Part shown: one piece after another, positions 44,554 through 51,948 of the stretch | Layout: each line of letters starts with the position of its first letter | Numbering within the stretch: the first letter of the stretch is position 1 | NCBI GenBank assembly: GCA_003167255.1 | Contig: PMTR01000159.1 | Location: forward strand, 8,131-60,078 | DNA length: 51,948 nt | Reading direction: 5' to 3' | Source: Bryobacterales bacterium | Lineage (GTDB): Bacteria; Acidobacteriota; Terriglobia; Bryobacterales; Bryobacteraceae | The notes under the pieces: generated by a model | Databases searched by the model: none | What the model saw: only the letters and a program-made list of their open reading frames with translations | What the model was told of the DNA's origin: nothing | Made by a program: the position numbers and the translations under genes

Positions 44554-44838
44554 TTAGGGCGCCGGCTGCGTCCGCCTGCCGCGCTGGGCCAGGTAATGTT
44601 GATCGAGAGCCTGCCGGACCAGCGTCTTGATGACCGCCTGGCGACTCACGTTGAGGTCCTGGGCCGCCTTGTCCAGTTCCTCCAGCATGCTTGCGGTGAC
44701 ATCCACGTTGACGCGCTGAATCGGTTGCACCATGCGGCCTTGTCCCTTGAAAAAATGGGAAACGTCCTTGCCTTGATCGGCTAGCCGCGCAATCGCATCG
44801 GCGGAAACCGGTTTTGCGGATTTACGAGTTTTCTTCAT
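44554..44838 (-). CDS. brnA: BrnA-like RHH antitoxin
   Basis: A 94-residue protein. A basic N-terminal tail leads to SADAIARLADQGKDVSHFF, the toxin-contacting segment common in BrnA. A ribbon-helix-helix domain follows (QRVNVDVTASMLEELDKAA, then NVSRQAVIKTLVRQAL). It overlaps the toxin frame by 17 nt, in the brnT-brnA order typical of the system. The antitoxin looks intact although its toxin partner is frameshifted. Confidence 0.8.
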   Translation of the reverse strand: MKKTRKSAKPVSADAIARLADQGKDVSHFFKGQGRMVQPIQRVNVDVTASMLEELDKAAQDLNVSRQAVIKTLVRQALDQHYLAQRGRRTQPAP

Positions 44839-45101
44839 ACAATCGGATCTCCTCCTTCGTGGACCTCCATAGAGTGACGAGGTGCAGAATCTCGCCCACT
44901 TCGTCTTCCCCGATTTCAAAGATGACAGAATACAGCCGGTCACCCACCCAACCGACAGCCAGAAACTGTTCCGGAACGTCGGACCGCTGATCGAGCCAAT
45001 AAGGTCGGGAGAACAACTCGCGTGCCTCCTCGAACCCAATTCCGCGCCTGGGATTCGCTCTGAGCCGTTTGCTCTTCCGAGGACTCGAAGCTAAAGCGCA
45101 T
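44822..45101 (-). pseudogene. brnT: BrnT-family toxin, frameshifted near the N-terminus
   Basis: The C-terminal part (GIGFEEARELFSRP to LWRSTKEEIRLYEENS) follows the BrnT RelE-like pattern. Its frame has no start codon near the expected N-terminus. The expected start ATG 45101 reads MRFSFE in another frame; joining the two frames gives MRFSFE followed directly by PRKSKRLRANP, whereas the family has the form FEWDPxK. A loss of about 5 bp (W-D codons) just after residue 6 explains it. The toxin is therefore probably dead, leaving a lone antitoxin. Confidence 0.7.
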
Positions 45102-45189
45102 GTGATATGACTGTTATACCACTCTGATCCGCGCGGCGCCGGCCCAATCCCGGAAAGCGGGCAAGCTAAAGCATGCCCCACCAAACGTG

Positions 45190-46797
45190 TCAACGGCTGA
45201 ATGAGAAGACCGGCTCGATATCGACCGGGATGTCCTTCGCGGCGGCGAGCGCGGCGGTGAGATCGGGCGGCATCTGGTCGTACTTCGCGAGCAGTGCTTC
45301 ACCGCGAGCGCGGTCGCCGGTGGCTTCGATGGTCAGCAGCTCTTTGGCGAGCGCCGCGATGACTCCGGGGATGCGCGCGTAATCGATGGTGTAGCGGCCG
45401 CTCGAGTGCGTGACCGCGCGGCCTTCCAGCAGATAATTGAATTCCATCATCTCGGCGCGGCCATGGGCCTCGCCGGTGCCGAACCGCAGCGTGCGGAAAA
45501 GGCCGGCAACGTAGGAGGCGTAGTATTCCTCCAGGCGGTCTTTGGGCAGAACCTTGTGATCGACCAGCCATGCCAGGCCGAACATGCCGACCACGTCGGC
45601 CTTGGCTTCTTCGAGGCCCGAATAGGCGGGGCCGAGGGCTTCGTTGATGCTCATCTGCTTACCGTCGCGATGTGCGAATTCGGGGCCGAGTTCGTGGGCG
45701 ATCTCGTGCATCAGCGTGCCGGCCAGGTATCCTTCGCCCGAAGCCTTGGCGGCTTGCGCGGGCTGCATCAGTTTTTGCGCGATGGGCAGAATGATGTAGT
45801 TGACGCGCGCGTCCATAAAATTCTTGAAAAAGATTTTTTTGCTGCCCTTTTTCTGGTGGATGAGCGGATCGTTGGGGAGATTGTCGGCCACCGCCTGGTA
45901 GCCGTGAAGCAGATCGCCCGCGCGGTAGGGCGCATCCATGACTTCCATGGGGGTGAGATGGCCGCGCTTGGATGGCCGCGCGGAGGCTTCCACCGGCAGA
46001 GCGTCCTGGAGTTCGGACACGTATTTCTGGTAGACGGCCAGCTTGCGGCTCTCGGCGTCATTGCGGATCAGCAGGGATGCGCCGTACGAGGTTTTCACGG
46101 CGAGCACGTCGTCGAGGTAAGTTTCGTAGGGGGCGAAGATGACGTCGAACTTGGGATCTTTGAGGTCGAGCCAGGCCAGGTCGCTGCCGTAATACTCGTC
46201 GCTGAGCAGGGCGGAGGCGCGCAAGCGGAGGAAGCTGGCGAAGGCCGGGTCGTCGCTGAGCGCGGCGGCGTCGCGCAGGTCTTTCGCCATGGGCTCGAGG
46301 AATTGCTTGTACTCGGTGTGGTACGGGACCGCGATCAGCCGGTCGCCCTGGCGCTTGATGACGGTGTATGGGTTGTAGATGGCGGCGCGGTCGGTGGGAT
46401 GCTGCGCGCCGTATTGCTCGATTTCGGCGCGCGTCAGGCCGCGGGGATAGAGCTCGTGGCCGGGAGGCATGGCGTCGGAACCAACGAATGGGCGATTCTC
46501 ATCGAGGAGATCCCAGCGGCTGCCCATGATGGCGAGCAGGCGCTTCAACGCGGCATCGCCGGTACTCCGGTAGAGCGAGAGGCCGTCGGCATCGCTCTGC
46601 CGCCAAAAAACTTCATCGAGCAGCCGGCAGGCATGCACCAGCTTGTCGACCATCTGATGCTCTTGAGCGGAGAGCGCGGGCGTTAGCGGCATGTCCACCG
46701 GCTTCCATCGCGCGAGGCGCTCCGCGGGAGTAGTCTGCGCGGCGGCGGAACACGCCAGCAGCAGGACGGCAAACGGCAAGCGGGATTTCCCATTCAT
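45190..46797 (-). CDS. Secreted M49-like (dipeptidyl-peptidase III-type) metallopeptidase
   Basis: A 535-residue protein with a signal peptide (LPFAVLLLACSAAAQ). The zinc site is HEIAH (H364-H368), followed about 30 residues later by LEEAKADVVGMF, whose glutamate is the third ligand, in the manner of M49 peptidases. True DPP III has HELLGH; the HEXXH form here is that of the bacterial relatives. ATG 46797 is 6 nt after TATGAT, so it is leaderless. A decayed partial copy of this gene lies at 49227-49425. Confidence 0.82.
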   Translation of the reverse strand: MNGKSRLPFAVLLLACSAAAQTTPAERLARWKPVDMPLTPALSAQEHQMVDKLVHACRLLDEVFWRQSDADGLSLYRSTGDAALKRLLAIMGSRWDLLDENRPFVGSDAMPPGHELYPRGLTRAEIEQYGAQHPTDRAAIYNPYTVIKRQGDRLIAVPYHTEYKQFLEPMAKDLRDAAALSDDPAFASFLRLRASALLSDEYYGSDLAWLDLKDPKFDVIFAPYETYLDDVLAVKTSYGASLLIRNDAESRKLAVYQKYVSELQDALPVEASARPSKRGHLTPMEVMDAPYRAGDLLHGYQAVADNLPNDPLIHQKKGSKKIFFKNFMDARVNYIILPIAQKLMQPAQAAKASGEGYLAGTLMHEIAHELGPEFAHRDGKQMSINEALGPAYSGLEEAKADVVGMFGLAWLVDHKVLPKDRLEEYYASYVAGLFRTLRFGTGEAHGRAEMMEFNYLLEGRAVTHSSGRYTIDYARIPGVIAALAKELLTIEATGDRARGEALLAKYDQMPPDLTAALAAAKDIPVDIEPVFSFSR

Positions 46798-46803
46798 GAA
46801 GAC

Positions 46804-46809
46804 ATCATA
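46804..46809 (-). promoter_or_regulatory. -10 box of the M49-like peptidase
   Basis: TATGAT on the reverse strand ends 6 nt before the ATG at 46797. It sits exactly at the border of a duplicated segment (46807-46853). Confidence 0.55.
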
Positions 46810-46853
46810 TCCCGCGTCAGCTCTCCATCAGGAAGCGGGCGATTCTGGGGGCC
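46807..46853. repeat. Duplicated esterase 3' end, copy A
   Basis: 47 bp identical at 45 positions to 49426-49472, which is the true 3' end of the YqiA-like esterase gene. Here the fragment stands alone upstream of the peptidase, marking a past duplication. Confidence 0.85.
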
Positions 46854-46992
46854 GGCCAGCATTCATGGAAATGCTCACGGCGCTCCATGCCAACCAGTTG
46901 GAAGAGCCGGAGAAGGGACTCCAAATGAAACTCTCCGGTAGAATTTCAACGTGCAACAGTGTACCCGTCCCAACCGCATTGACACAACCCGC

Positions 46993-49080
46993 CTACGGCC
47001 TTACACGTGTCCATATCGTGGCAGGGGGACTTTGAACATCACCAACCTGCAATACGAGATTGAGTATCGTAAAATTAGCGGTTCCGGTGAGTCCAAGTGC
47101 ATCTGGCCCTGGCAAAAGAAGGTTAACCTGAAGCACCCCGTCCGTCAGGCTCGGCGCCGATCCGGCGTATAGAACGTCGGCTTCGACAAGTGGTTGTAGC
47201 GCTGGCGGCAACAAAACATACGCTTTCACCGGCAACGCCGGATAGGCCAAAGAAATTGGGGATACCTGCCCGGTCTTCAAACTGCCATTCCATGACCCGG
47301 AGCCTGTAGCGAACAGCGTAACGATGGAGCCAAGCGTGACAGGATTGTCGCTCGTGTTGATCGAGCCATCCTGATTGACGGCGGCGGCGTATGTCCCATC
47401 AAACGTCAGAATGCCCGGTTCCGAAGCGACCACTGGCAGTGAAAGAACCTGTGAGGTTCCGGCAGTGCCGGTAATCTGCATCGCCGTGACGCCCTGACCC
47501 GCAATTTCATACGGCACTTGAACGTTCAGTTGGTTCTTTTGCGCCATGATGACCGGCGCAAGCACACCATCGAACCTCACCTGCACTCCGCTAAGTTGCG
47601 TGGCGATGAATCCCGATGGATCGAGAGCCAGTCCAACTGCCTGATCCGGTCCCAGATTCACACCGAAAAGCGAGATGACCTCGCCCGGTGCAACCTGCCC
47701 GTCCACGGACGCTACGGCGGTGATGCCCAGCGCATAAACGGCCGGTACCGCGGAATCCCCCGATCCGAAAATCGTGAGTACACCAGAATCGCCCAGCACG
47801 GCGGGGGTTCGGGATGCGCCCAATGCCACTGCCCCGGCGCTGCCAAATGGCAGCAGAGTCGAGTAAATCAGGGATTTGCCGTCAGCGTTCAGTTGAGCGA
47901 AGTACGTGTCACCAACGGACAATGCGCCGGAAGTCACCGGAAAGGGCCCTAAACCGGCGTATCCGGTGATGCTCAGGTTTCCGGCATCATCAGCGACAAC
48001 GCCGTCCACGTTCCCCGATCCGAGATACGTGCCGTACAGAAGGGCGGAGCCCTGTGAATTCAACCTGGCGATGATCGCGCCCGGAGCATGGGGAGCGGGA
48101 AAGGCCGCTCCGGCCGTGGTCGGAAATGATGTTGAATAGGTGTTCCCAGCGACCAGTGCCTCACCGGAACTGTTCAACATCAGCGTGTTGAGGTATTCGC
48201 CGCTTGCGGTTCCGAGATACGTTGAGTACAGCAATGTGGAACCGTCCGGACTCAGTTTCGAGATGAAGCCATTCGGAGGTGCGCCGGATGGGTTGGGGAA
48301 CTTGGTTTCAAACGCACCCGGCGTCACCGGAAAGTCCGCTGCGTTGGTGACTCCGGCGACGTAGATGTTGCCCGCCGGATCTACGGCAATCGCTCTGCCC
48401 TCATCGCTGTCCCCGATACTGCCGGCAAGGCCAAAGCAACTGGGGCCCGCATTACAGGCGCCGTTTCCGCCAAGGAACGTCGTGAATACGACCTTGCCAT
48501 CCGGACCCAATTTCAAGACGTAGGCATCCGGCCCATGGCTTGTGGGTTGAAATGCTCCAGGCGTGGAGGCAAGGCCGGATGAACTGGCGATCCCCGTCAC
48601 ATAAGCGCTGCCGCCCGAATCAACTGCAACCGCGTCTGCTTCCCCCGTCCCTAGCAGAATTGAATAGACGATTGTGGAACCATCCGGAGAGAGCTTGGCA
48701 CAGAACATCGTTCCCGTGGTTTGGTTGGCGTTTACAACCGGGAAATCGAGGGAAGTCGTGACCCCCACGATGTAGCTGCTGCCCTTGGCGTCCACTGCGA
48801 CTGCCAACGGCCGGTCAACGCCGCTTCCACCGAATGACTTGGAATAGATAACCTTGCCATTCGGGTCCACCTTGGCGACCAGTACGTGGCTTTTCGATGT
48901 GCCGGCGGCATAGAAGTTTCCCGCACTATCGGCGACGAGAGCGACGTTGCTTTGCATACCGAGTGGGACGAATATGCGAGGAGACGGGAGCGTGGAAGCC
49001 GACATCCCAAGCGGGGAAACGAGCTCCGCGCATGCGGAGAGAAAGATCAAGAGGGATGGGGCCGGAAATAAGAGCTTCAC
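46993..49080 (-). CDS. SBBP beta-propeller protein with Solibacter-type C-terminal domain
   Basis: A 695-residue exported protein with a lipoprotein-like start (LFPAPSLLIFLSAC). Propeller repeats follow at about 50-60-residue intervals, each of the form VDAAGNxYVxGxT-S-x-DFPVT, for example DPAGNIYVAGVTNAADFPVT and STYLGTASGEYLNTL. The C-terminus (APGEVISLFGVNLGP to the end) is the IPT/Ig-like Solibacter C-terminal domain with VQVRFDGVLAPVI and LNVQVPYEI. Function unknown; surface display is likely. Start GTG 49080 lies 6 nt after TAGCAT, a leaderless arrangement. Confidence 0.87.
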   Translation of the reverse strand: MKLLFPAPSLLIFLSACAELVSPLGMSASTLPSPRIFVPLGMQSNVALVADSAGNFYAAGTSKSHVLVAKVDPNGKVIYSKSFGGSGVDRPLAVAVDAKGSSYIVGVTTSLDFPVVNANQTTGTMFCAKLSPDGSTIVYSILLGTGEADAVAVDSGGSAYVTGIASSSGLASTPGAFQPTSHGPDAYVLKLGPDGKVVFTTFLGGNGACNAGPSCFGLAGSIGDSDEGRAIAVDPAGNIYVAGVTNAADFPVTPGAFETKFPNPSGAPPNGFISKLSPDGSTLLYSTYLGTASGEYLNTLMLNSSGEALVAGNTYSTSFPTTAGAAFPAPHAPGAIIARLNSQGSALLYGTYLGSGNVDGVVADDAGNLSITGYAGLGPFPVTSGALSVGDTYFAQLNADGKSLIYSTLLPFGSAGAVALGASRTPAVLGDSGVLTIFGSGDSAVPAVYALGITAVASVDGQVAPGEVISLFGVNLGPDQAVGLALDPSGFIATQLSGVQVRFDGVLAPVIMAQKNQLNVQVPYEIAGQGVTAMQITGTAGTSQVLSLPVVASEPGILTFDGTYAAAVNQDGSINTSDNPVTLGSIVTLFATGSGSWNGSLKTGQVSPISLAYPALPVKAYVLLPPALQPLVEADVLYAGSAPSLTDGVLQVNLLLPGPDALGLTGTANFTILNLVLQVGDVQSPPATIWTRVRP

Positions 49081-49086
49081 GTCTTC

Positions 49087-49092
49087 ATGCTA
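49087..49092 (-). promoter_or_regulatory. -10 box of the SBBP gene
   Basis: TAGCAT on the reverse strand ends 6 nt before GTG 49080. Confidence 0.5.
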
Positions 49093-49226
49093 CGCCGCGC
49101 CGGGGCCGGTGATTTCGTTAATCGTGCATCGGATGGGCGATTCACCACGTTTGGGCCAGCGCTTCTTATGCCCGTTTCTGGGGGAGAGTGACACAATCTA
49201 CGGGTCCTCCACTCTTTTGCCGGAAG

Positions 49227-49425
49227 GATTTTCTTGCTGCCCATTTTCTGGTGGATGAGCGGATGGGGGAGATTGTCGGCCACCGCTTGGTAGCCGTGCA
49301 GCAGGTCGCTCGCGCGGTAGGGCGCATCCATGGCTTCCATGGGAATGAGATGGCCGCGCTTGGACGGGCGCGCGGAGACCTCCACCGGCAGAGCGTCCAG
49401 GAGCTCGGATATGTATTTCTGGTAG
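49227..49425 (-). pseudogene. Decayed internal fragment of the M49-like peptidase
   Basis: About 199 bp closely matching 45832-46033 of the intact gene, encoding RPSKRGHLIPMEAMDAPYR and DLLHGYQAVADNLPHPLIHQ. The fragment lacks start, zinc site and C-terminus, and has a 3-bp deletion (PNDP to PHP). It directly abuts the esterase 3' end, as the intact peptidase start does in copy A. Confidence 0.85.
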
Positions 49426-49472
49426 ATATCCCGCGTCAGCTCTCAATCAGGAAACGGGCGATTCTGGGGGCC
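49426..49472. repeat. Duplicated esterase 3' end, copy B (in place)
   Basis: Counterpart of 46807-46853; two substitutions in 47 bp. It contains the esterase stop codon and the last residues (APRIARFLIES). Confidence 0.85.
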
Positions 49473-50065
49473 ATGTAGTCGAGCGCGTTGAGCAACTGGT
49501 GATCGGAGTCGAGAACCTCCAGCGCGGCGTTGGGATGGCCGGCGGAGAATTCGCGCGAAGAGGAAACGGGGACGGCATCGTCATCGATGCCGTGAAAAAT
49601 CAGCGCGGGCTGGGAGAAATCCGGGTAATCTTCGTAGCGGCCGGCATCCGCCAGGAGTTGATAGCCGAGCCGGCAATTGCGATTCTCTCCATAATGGAAC
49701 ACTTCGATCGAGCCGGTGCGGCGCCACTCTTCCACTTGTTCGGCGCCCAGACTGGCGCTCCAAAGCCGCGCGAAAGCGAAGGCCGGGGCCAGCAGAACCA
49801 GGCGGCGGACCTCGGGGTGGCGTGCGGCGTAGAGGGCGGCCAGGTATCCGCCCAGGCTCGAGCCGATCAGCGAGACGGCATCGCCGGCCGCTACTTCGTC
49901 GATGACGGCAAGTTGGCCAGTGATGGTGAGATGCTCGAAATCGCCCGCGGCCAGATCTGGAACGTCCACGCGGGCGCCGGCGTTTTCCAGGTGGTCACGG
50001 AAGTAGCGCGCCTTGCTCGAGGCGGGCGAGGAGGCGAATCCGTGGAGGTAGAGGATGCGGGTCAT
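49436..50065 (-). CDS. YqiA/YcfP-like alpha/beta hydrolase (esterase)
   Basis: A 209-residue cytosolic hydrolase. It begins TRILYLHGFASSPASSKARYF, the oxyanion-hole strand of the YqiA family (quoted in part: LYLHGFASSP). The nucleophile elbow is LIGSSLGGYLAALYA; the acid is in DDDAVPVSSSREF and the histidine in SDHQLLN. The ATG at 50065 is used; the longer open frame runs into the upstream gene, whose stop is 11 nt away, so the two are in one operon. Confidence 0.87.
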   Translation of the reverse strand: MTRILYLHGFASSPASSKARYFRDHLENAGARVDVPDLAAGDFEHLTITGQLAVIDEVAAGDAVSLIGSSLGGYLAALYAARHPEVRRLVLLAPAFAFARLWSASLGAEQVEEWRRTGSIEVFHYGENRNCRLGYQLLADAGRYEDYPDFSQPALIFHGIDDDAVPVSSSREFSAGHPNAALEVLDSDHQLLNALDYMAPRIARFLIES

Positions 50066-50075
50066 TTCTTGCGGA

Positions 50076-50999
50076 TCATTTCTTGATGGGAGCGGGCGGA
50101 GCCGTCGCGGGCGCATCGGTGAATTTGATGTTGGAACTGGTGCTGAATAGCTTGAAGGGCTCGTAGCGGTAGAGGTTTTCGGTCATCAGGCGGCCGTCCA
50201 CCAGGTGGCGATGGACCACCGAAGCGGGCGTAAGGAATCCGTGCGCCGAAAGGATGTACTCCACGTTGGCGTCGTCGCGGATCAAGTGTTTGGCGGGGTC
50301 GGTGTACTCGATCCAGGCGTTGACGCGCAAAGGGAGGCCGTCGGAAGCGCGCACCCATAGCGTGCCCCGCAGGGCGCGCCGCACCGATTCACGGCCGTGG
50401 AATTCGAGCGCGCCTCCGGAGGATGAGGTCTGTTGCCATAAAAGCGTGAGGGCCTCTTCGGTGCCGACCCACGCTGTGCCGAGCGGTGTGATCTTTATAT
50501 TGTTTATGGCGCGTGAGCCGAACATCAGAAGGATGAGGCCGTAGTCGGTGGCGATATCCACCAGGCCGTTCTTGGCGAACTCCTCCAGCATGCGCTTGCG
50601 CGCGCGGTCGTCGGCGGACTGGATGGCGGCCGAAAGCGCGCGGCGGGCGCTCTCCGGGGTCTGCACCGCGCGGCCGTCCACGGAGATCACCTGACGGAAT
50701 TCGAGCAGGTTGTGCGTCGGCGCCTCACTGAGCGCTCCGAAACTGTATTCCGATATGATTTCGCGGATGCGAAGCCTGGAATCGGCGCCGGCGGCCGCGG
50801 ACTCATTGCGAGGCCGAAAGCGGGATGGCGGCATCAGGGCGCGTTGTGCGAGAGTTTCCTGGGTCAGAATCTTGGGCGCATTCTGCTGCAGAACCTCTGC
50901 TTCTTCGGAAACTCGCGCCAGAATCTTGCTGAGCGGGGGCTGCGCGAAGGCCGGCGAAATCAGCAAAACGAACCAAATAACGGCCGGCGCAGAAGCCAT
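50076..50999 (-). CDS. Secreted hypothetical protein
   Basis: About 307 residues with a signal peptide (PAVIWFVLLISPAFAQ). The mature protein has ESAAAGADSRLRIREIISEY and a repeating strand-rich C-terminal half (ALEFHGRESVRRALRGTLWV; LRVNAWIEYTD; VEYILSAHGFLTPASVVHRH), similar in style to outer-membrane-lipoprotein-sorting-like or acidobacterial secreted proteins, but I do not recognise the family. ATG 50999 is chosen over ATG 51008 since TAGAAT (51012-51007 on the reverse strand) overlaps the latter and ends 7 nt before the former. Confidence 0.7.
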   Translation of the reverse strand: MASAPAVIWFVLLISPAFAQPPLSKILARVSEEAEVLQQNAPKILTQETLAQRALMPPSRFRPRNESAAAGADSRLRIREIISEYSFGALSEAPTHNLLEFRQVISVDGRAVQTPESARRALSAAIQSADDRARKRMLEEFAKNGLVDIATDYGLILLMFGSRAINNIKITPLGTAWVGTEEALTLLWQQTSSSGGALEFHGRESVRRALRGTLWVRASDGLPLRVNAWIEYTDPAKHLIRDDANVEYILSAHGFLTPASVVHRHLVDGRLMTENLYRYEPFKLFSTSSNIKFTDAPATAPPAPIKK

Positions 51000-51008
51000 A
51001 GTCTTCAT

Positions 51009-51119
51009 TCTACTGCGCGCGCGCGTATTTTTGTGTAAAGATAAGCTCTTTATTTGCCTAAGGTTCCGGGGCTTTTCCTGGTTTCAGATAAGAACGACCG
51101 ATTTTTCTTGGGCCACCGC
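51009..51119. other. AT-rich stretch upstream of rRNA promoters
   Basis: Markedly AT-rich for this genome (for example TATTTTTGTGTAAAGATAAG), in the position expected for UP elements. No gene seen. Confidence 0.4.
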
Positions 51120-51148
51120 TTGCATATCCGTGACGGTCCTGTTATTCT
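51120..51148 (+). promoter_or_regulatory. rRNA promoter P1 candidate
   Basis: TTGCAT (51120-51125) and TATTCT (51143-51148) with a 17-nt spacer, downstream of an AT-rich stretch. Confidence 0.6.
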
Positions 51149-51203
51149 AATTGAGTCGCCGATTTGGGGGTCTTGTGAGGCATCGCATGCCTTCCCGGAG
51201 CAT

Positions 51204-51232
51204 TTGCGCCGGCACGGCGAAAGTGGTATAAA
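51204..51232 (+). promoter_or_regulatory. rRNA promoter P2 candidate
   Basis: TTGCGC (51204-51209) and TATAAA (51227-51232) with a 17-nt spacer, about 290 bp upstream of the mature 16S end. Confidence 0.6.
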
Positions 51233-51310
51233 GAGAGAGATCCTCTGTAAGGAATGGTAACAAAACTCCGTTCAGGCCACTGATCGGGGCGGAATACGGC
51301 CTTCCTGTTT

Positions 51311-51324
51311 GGCTCTTTTATAAA
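51311..51324 (+). promoter_or_regulatory. boxA-like antitermination site
   Basis: GGCTCTTTTATAAA resembles the NusB/S10 boxA consensus (TGCTCTTTAACAA) and lies between the promoters and the 16S gene, as in other rRNA leaders. Confidence 0.5.
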
Positions 51325-51521
51325 GTTCTCGGATTTTCCGGTTGTGGGCGTGTCCTGTAGGGATGAGTCGCGGCCGGGAGCAAGTTTCGAGGCCTGCCAT
51401 CAATTCAGGTATGAGAATATGCCTGGGTGGGTGCGCGCAGATCATTGACAATCTGGTTGGATGCAGTAAAGAAGAACTCGTCAGTACTCTGAGTAAACCG
51501 GAGCGATAATAACTCATTGAA

Positions 51522-51948
<427 letters not shown>

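Noticed and set aside
46951-47172. Forward ORF starting GTG 46951, 6 nt after TAGAAT, which fits the leaderless pattern
   Set aside because: Most of it lies antisense to the well-supported 3' end of the SBBP gene and its product has no recognisable features; the match to the -10 rule is probably chance, although it shows the rule alone is not proof.

Overview
The window looks like a chromosomal segment of a Solibacter/Bryobacter-type acidobacterium. Support for this: a GC-rich genome; a large family of proteins typical of that group (Ser/Thr kinases fused to propeller or TPR domains, an ECF sigma/kinase pair, an SBBP beta-propeller protein with the Solibacter-type C-terminal domain, a vWFA-related acidobacterial domain); a hopanoid operon; and a 16S rRNA 5' end at the right edge. 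These assignments come from reading the sequence and recognising families, not from database searches.

Layout. 1-5.6 kb: hopanoid/squalene operon (hpnA, hpnG, two zinc-dependent MDR dehydrogenases, hpnC, hpnD) with ATGA stop/start overlaps. 5.66-8.5 kb: three small type II toxin-antitoxin modules (Phd/VapC, RHH/VapC, YefM/YoeB) around a TauE/SafE permease. 8.5-9.9 kb: a tiny zinc-finger-like protein and an orphan MCE-domain protein. 9.9-14.4 kb: tgt-yajC-secD-secF. 14.5-17.9 kb: tonB-exbB-exbD-exbD-TPR lipoprotein. 18.1-20.8 kb: bifunctional RelA/SpoT and a DUF971 protein. 20.8-25.1 kb: a second TonB-like protein, leucyl aminopeptidase, and a membrane-anchored alpha/beta hydrolase preceded by a strong promoter/operator and a 29-codon overlapping ORF. 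25.5-30 kb: HEAT/vWA-like protein divergent from a kinase-propeller protein. 30-35 kb: aconitase A and a TPR/thioredoxin protein with a C-terminal frameshift that runs into an interspersed repeat. 35-41 kb: DUF4097-like lipoprotein, metal-motif-less amidohydrolase-like lipoprotein, Yip1-like membrane protein, ECF sigma, TPR kinase. 41-45 kb: methyltransferase, zinc-ribbon protein, P-loop kinase, hypotheticals and a BrnT/BrnA module whose toxin is frameshifted. 45-51 kb: M49-like metallopeptidase, SBBP protein, YqiA-like esterase and a secreted protein, carrying the scar of an old segmental duplication. 51.0-51.95 kb: tandem rRNA promoters, a boxA-like site and the 16S 5' part.

The most general signal is architectural. 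Many first genes of transcription units have a TANNNT -10 box ending only 5-9 nt before the start codon, implying leaderless or nearly leaderless mRNAs, whereas operon-internal genes use AGGAG-type sites or ATGA/TTGA overlaps. This rule also fixes several ambiguous starts (relA/spoT, acnA, Yip1-like gene, the 50.1-51.0 kb secreted protein) and places toxin-antitoxin operators directly over promoter and start codon.
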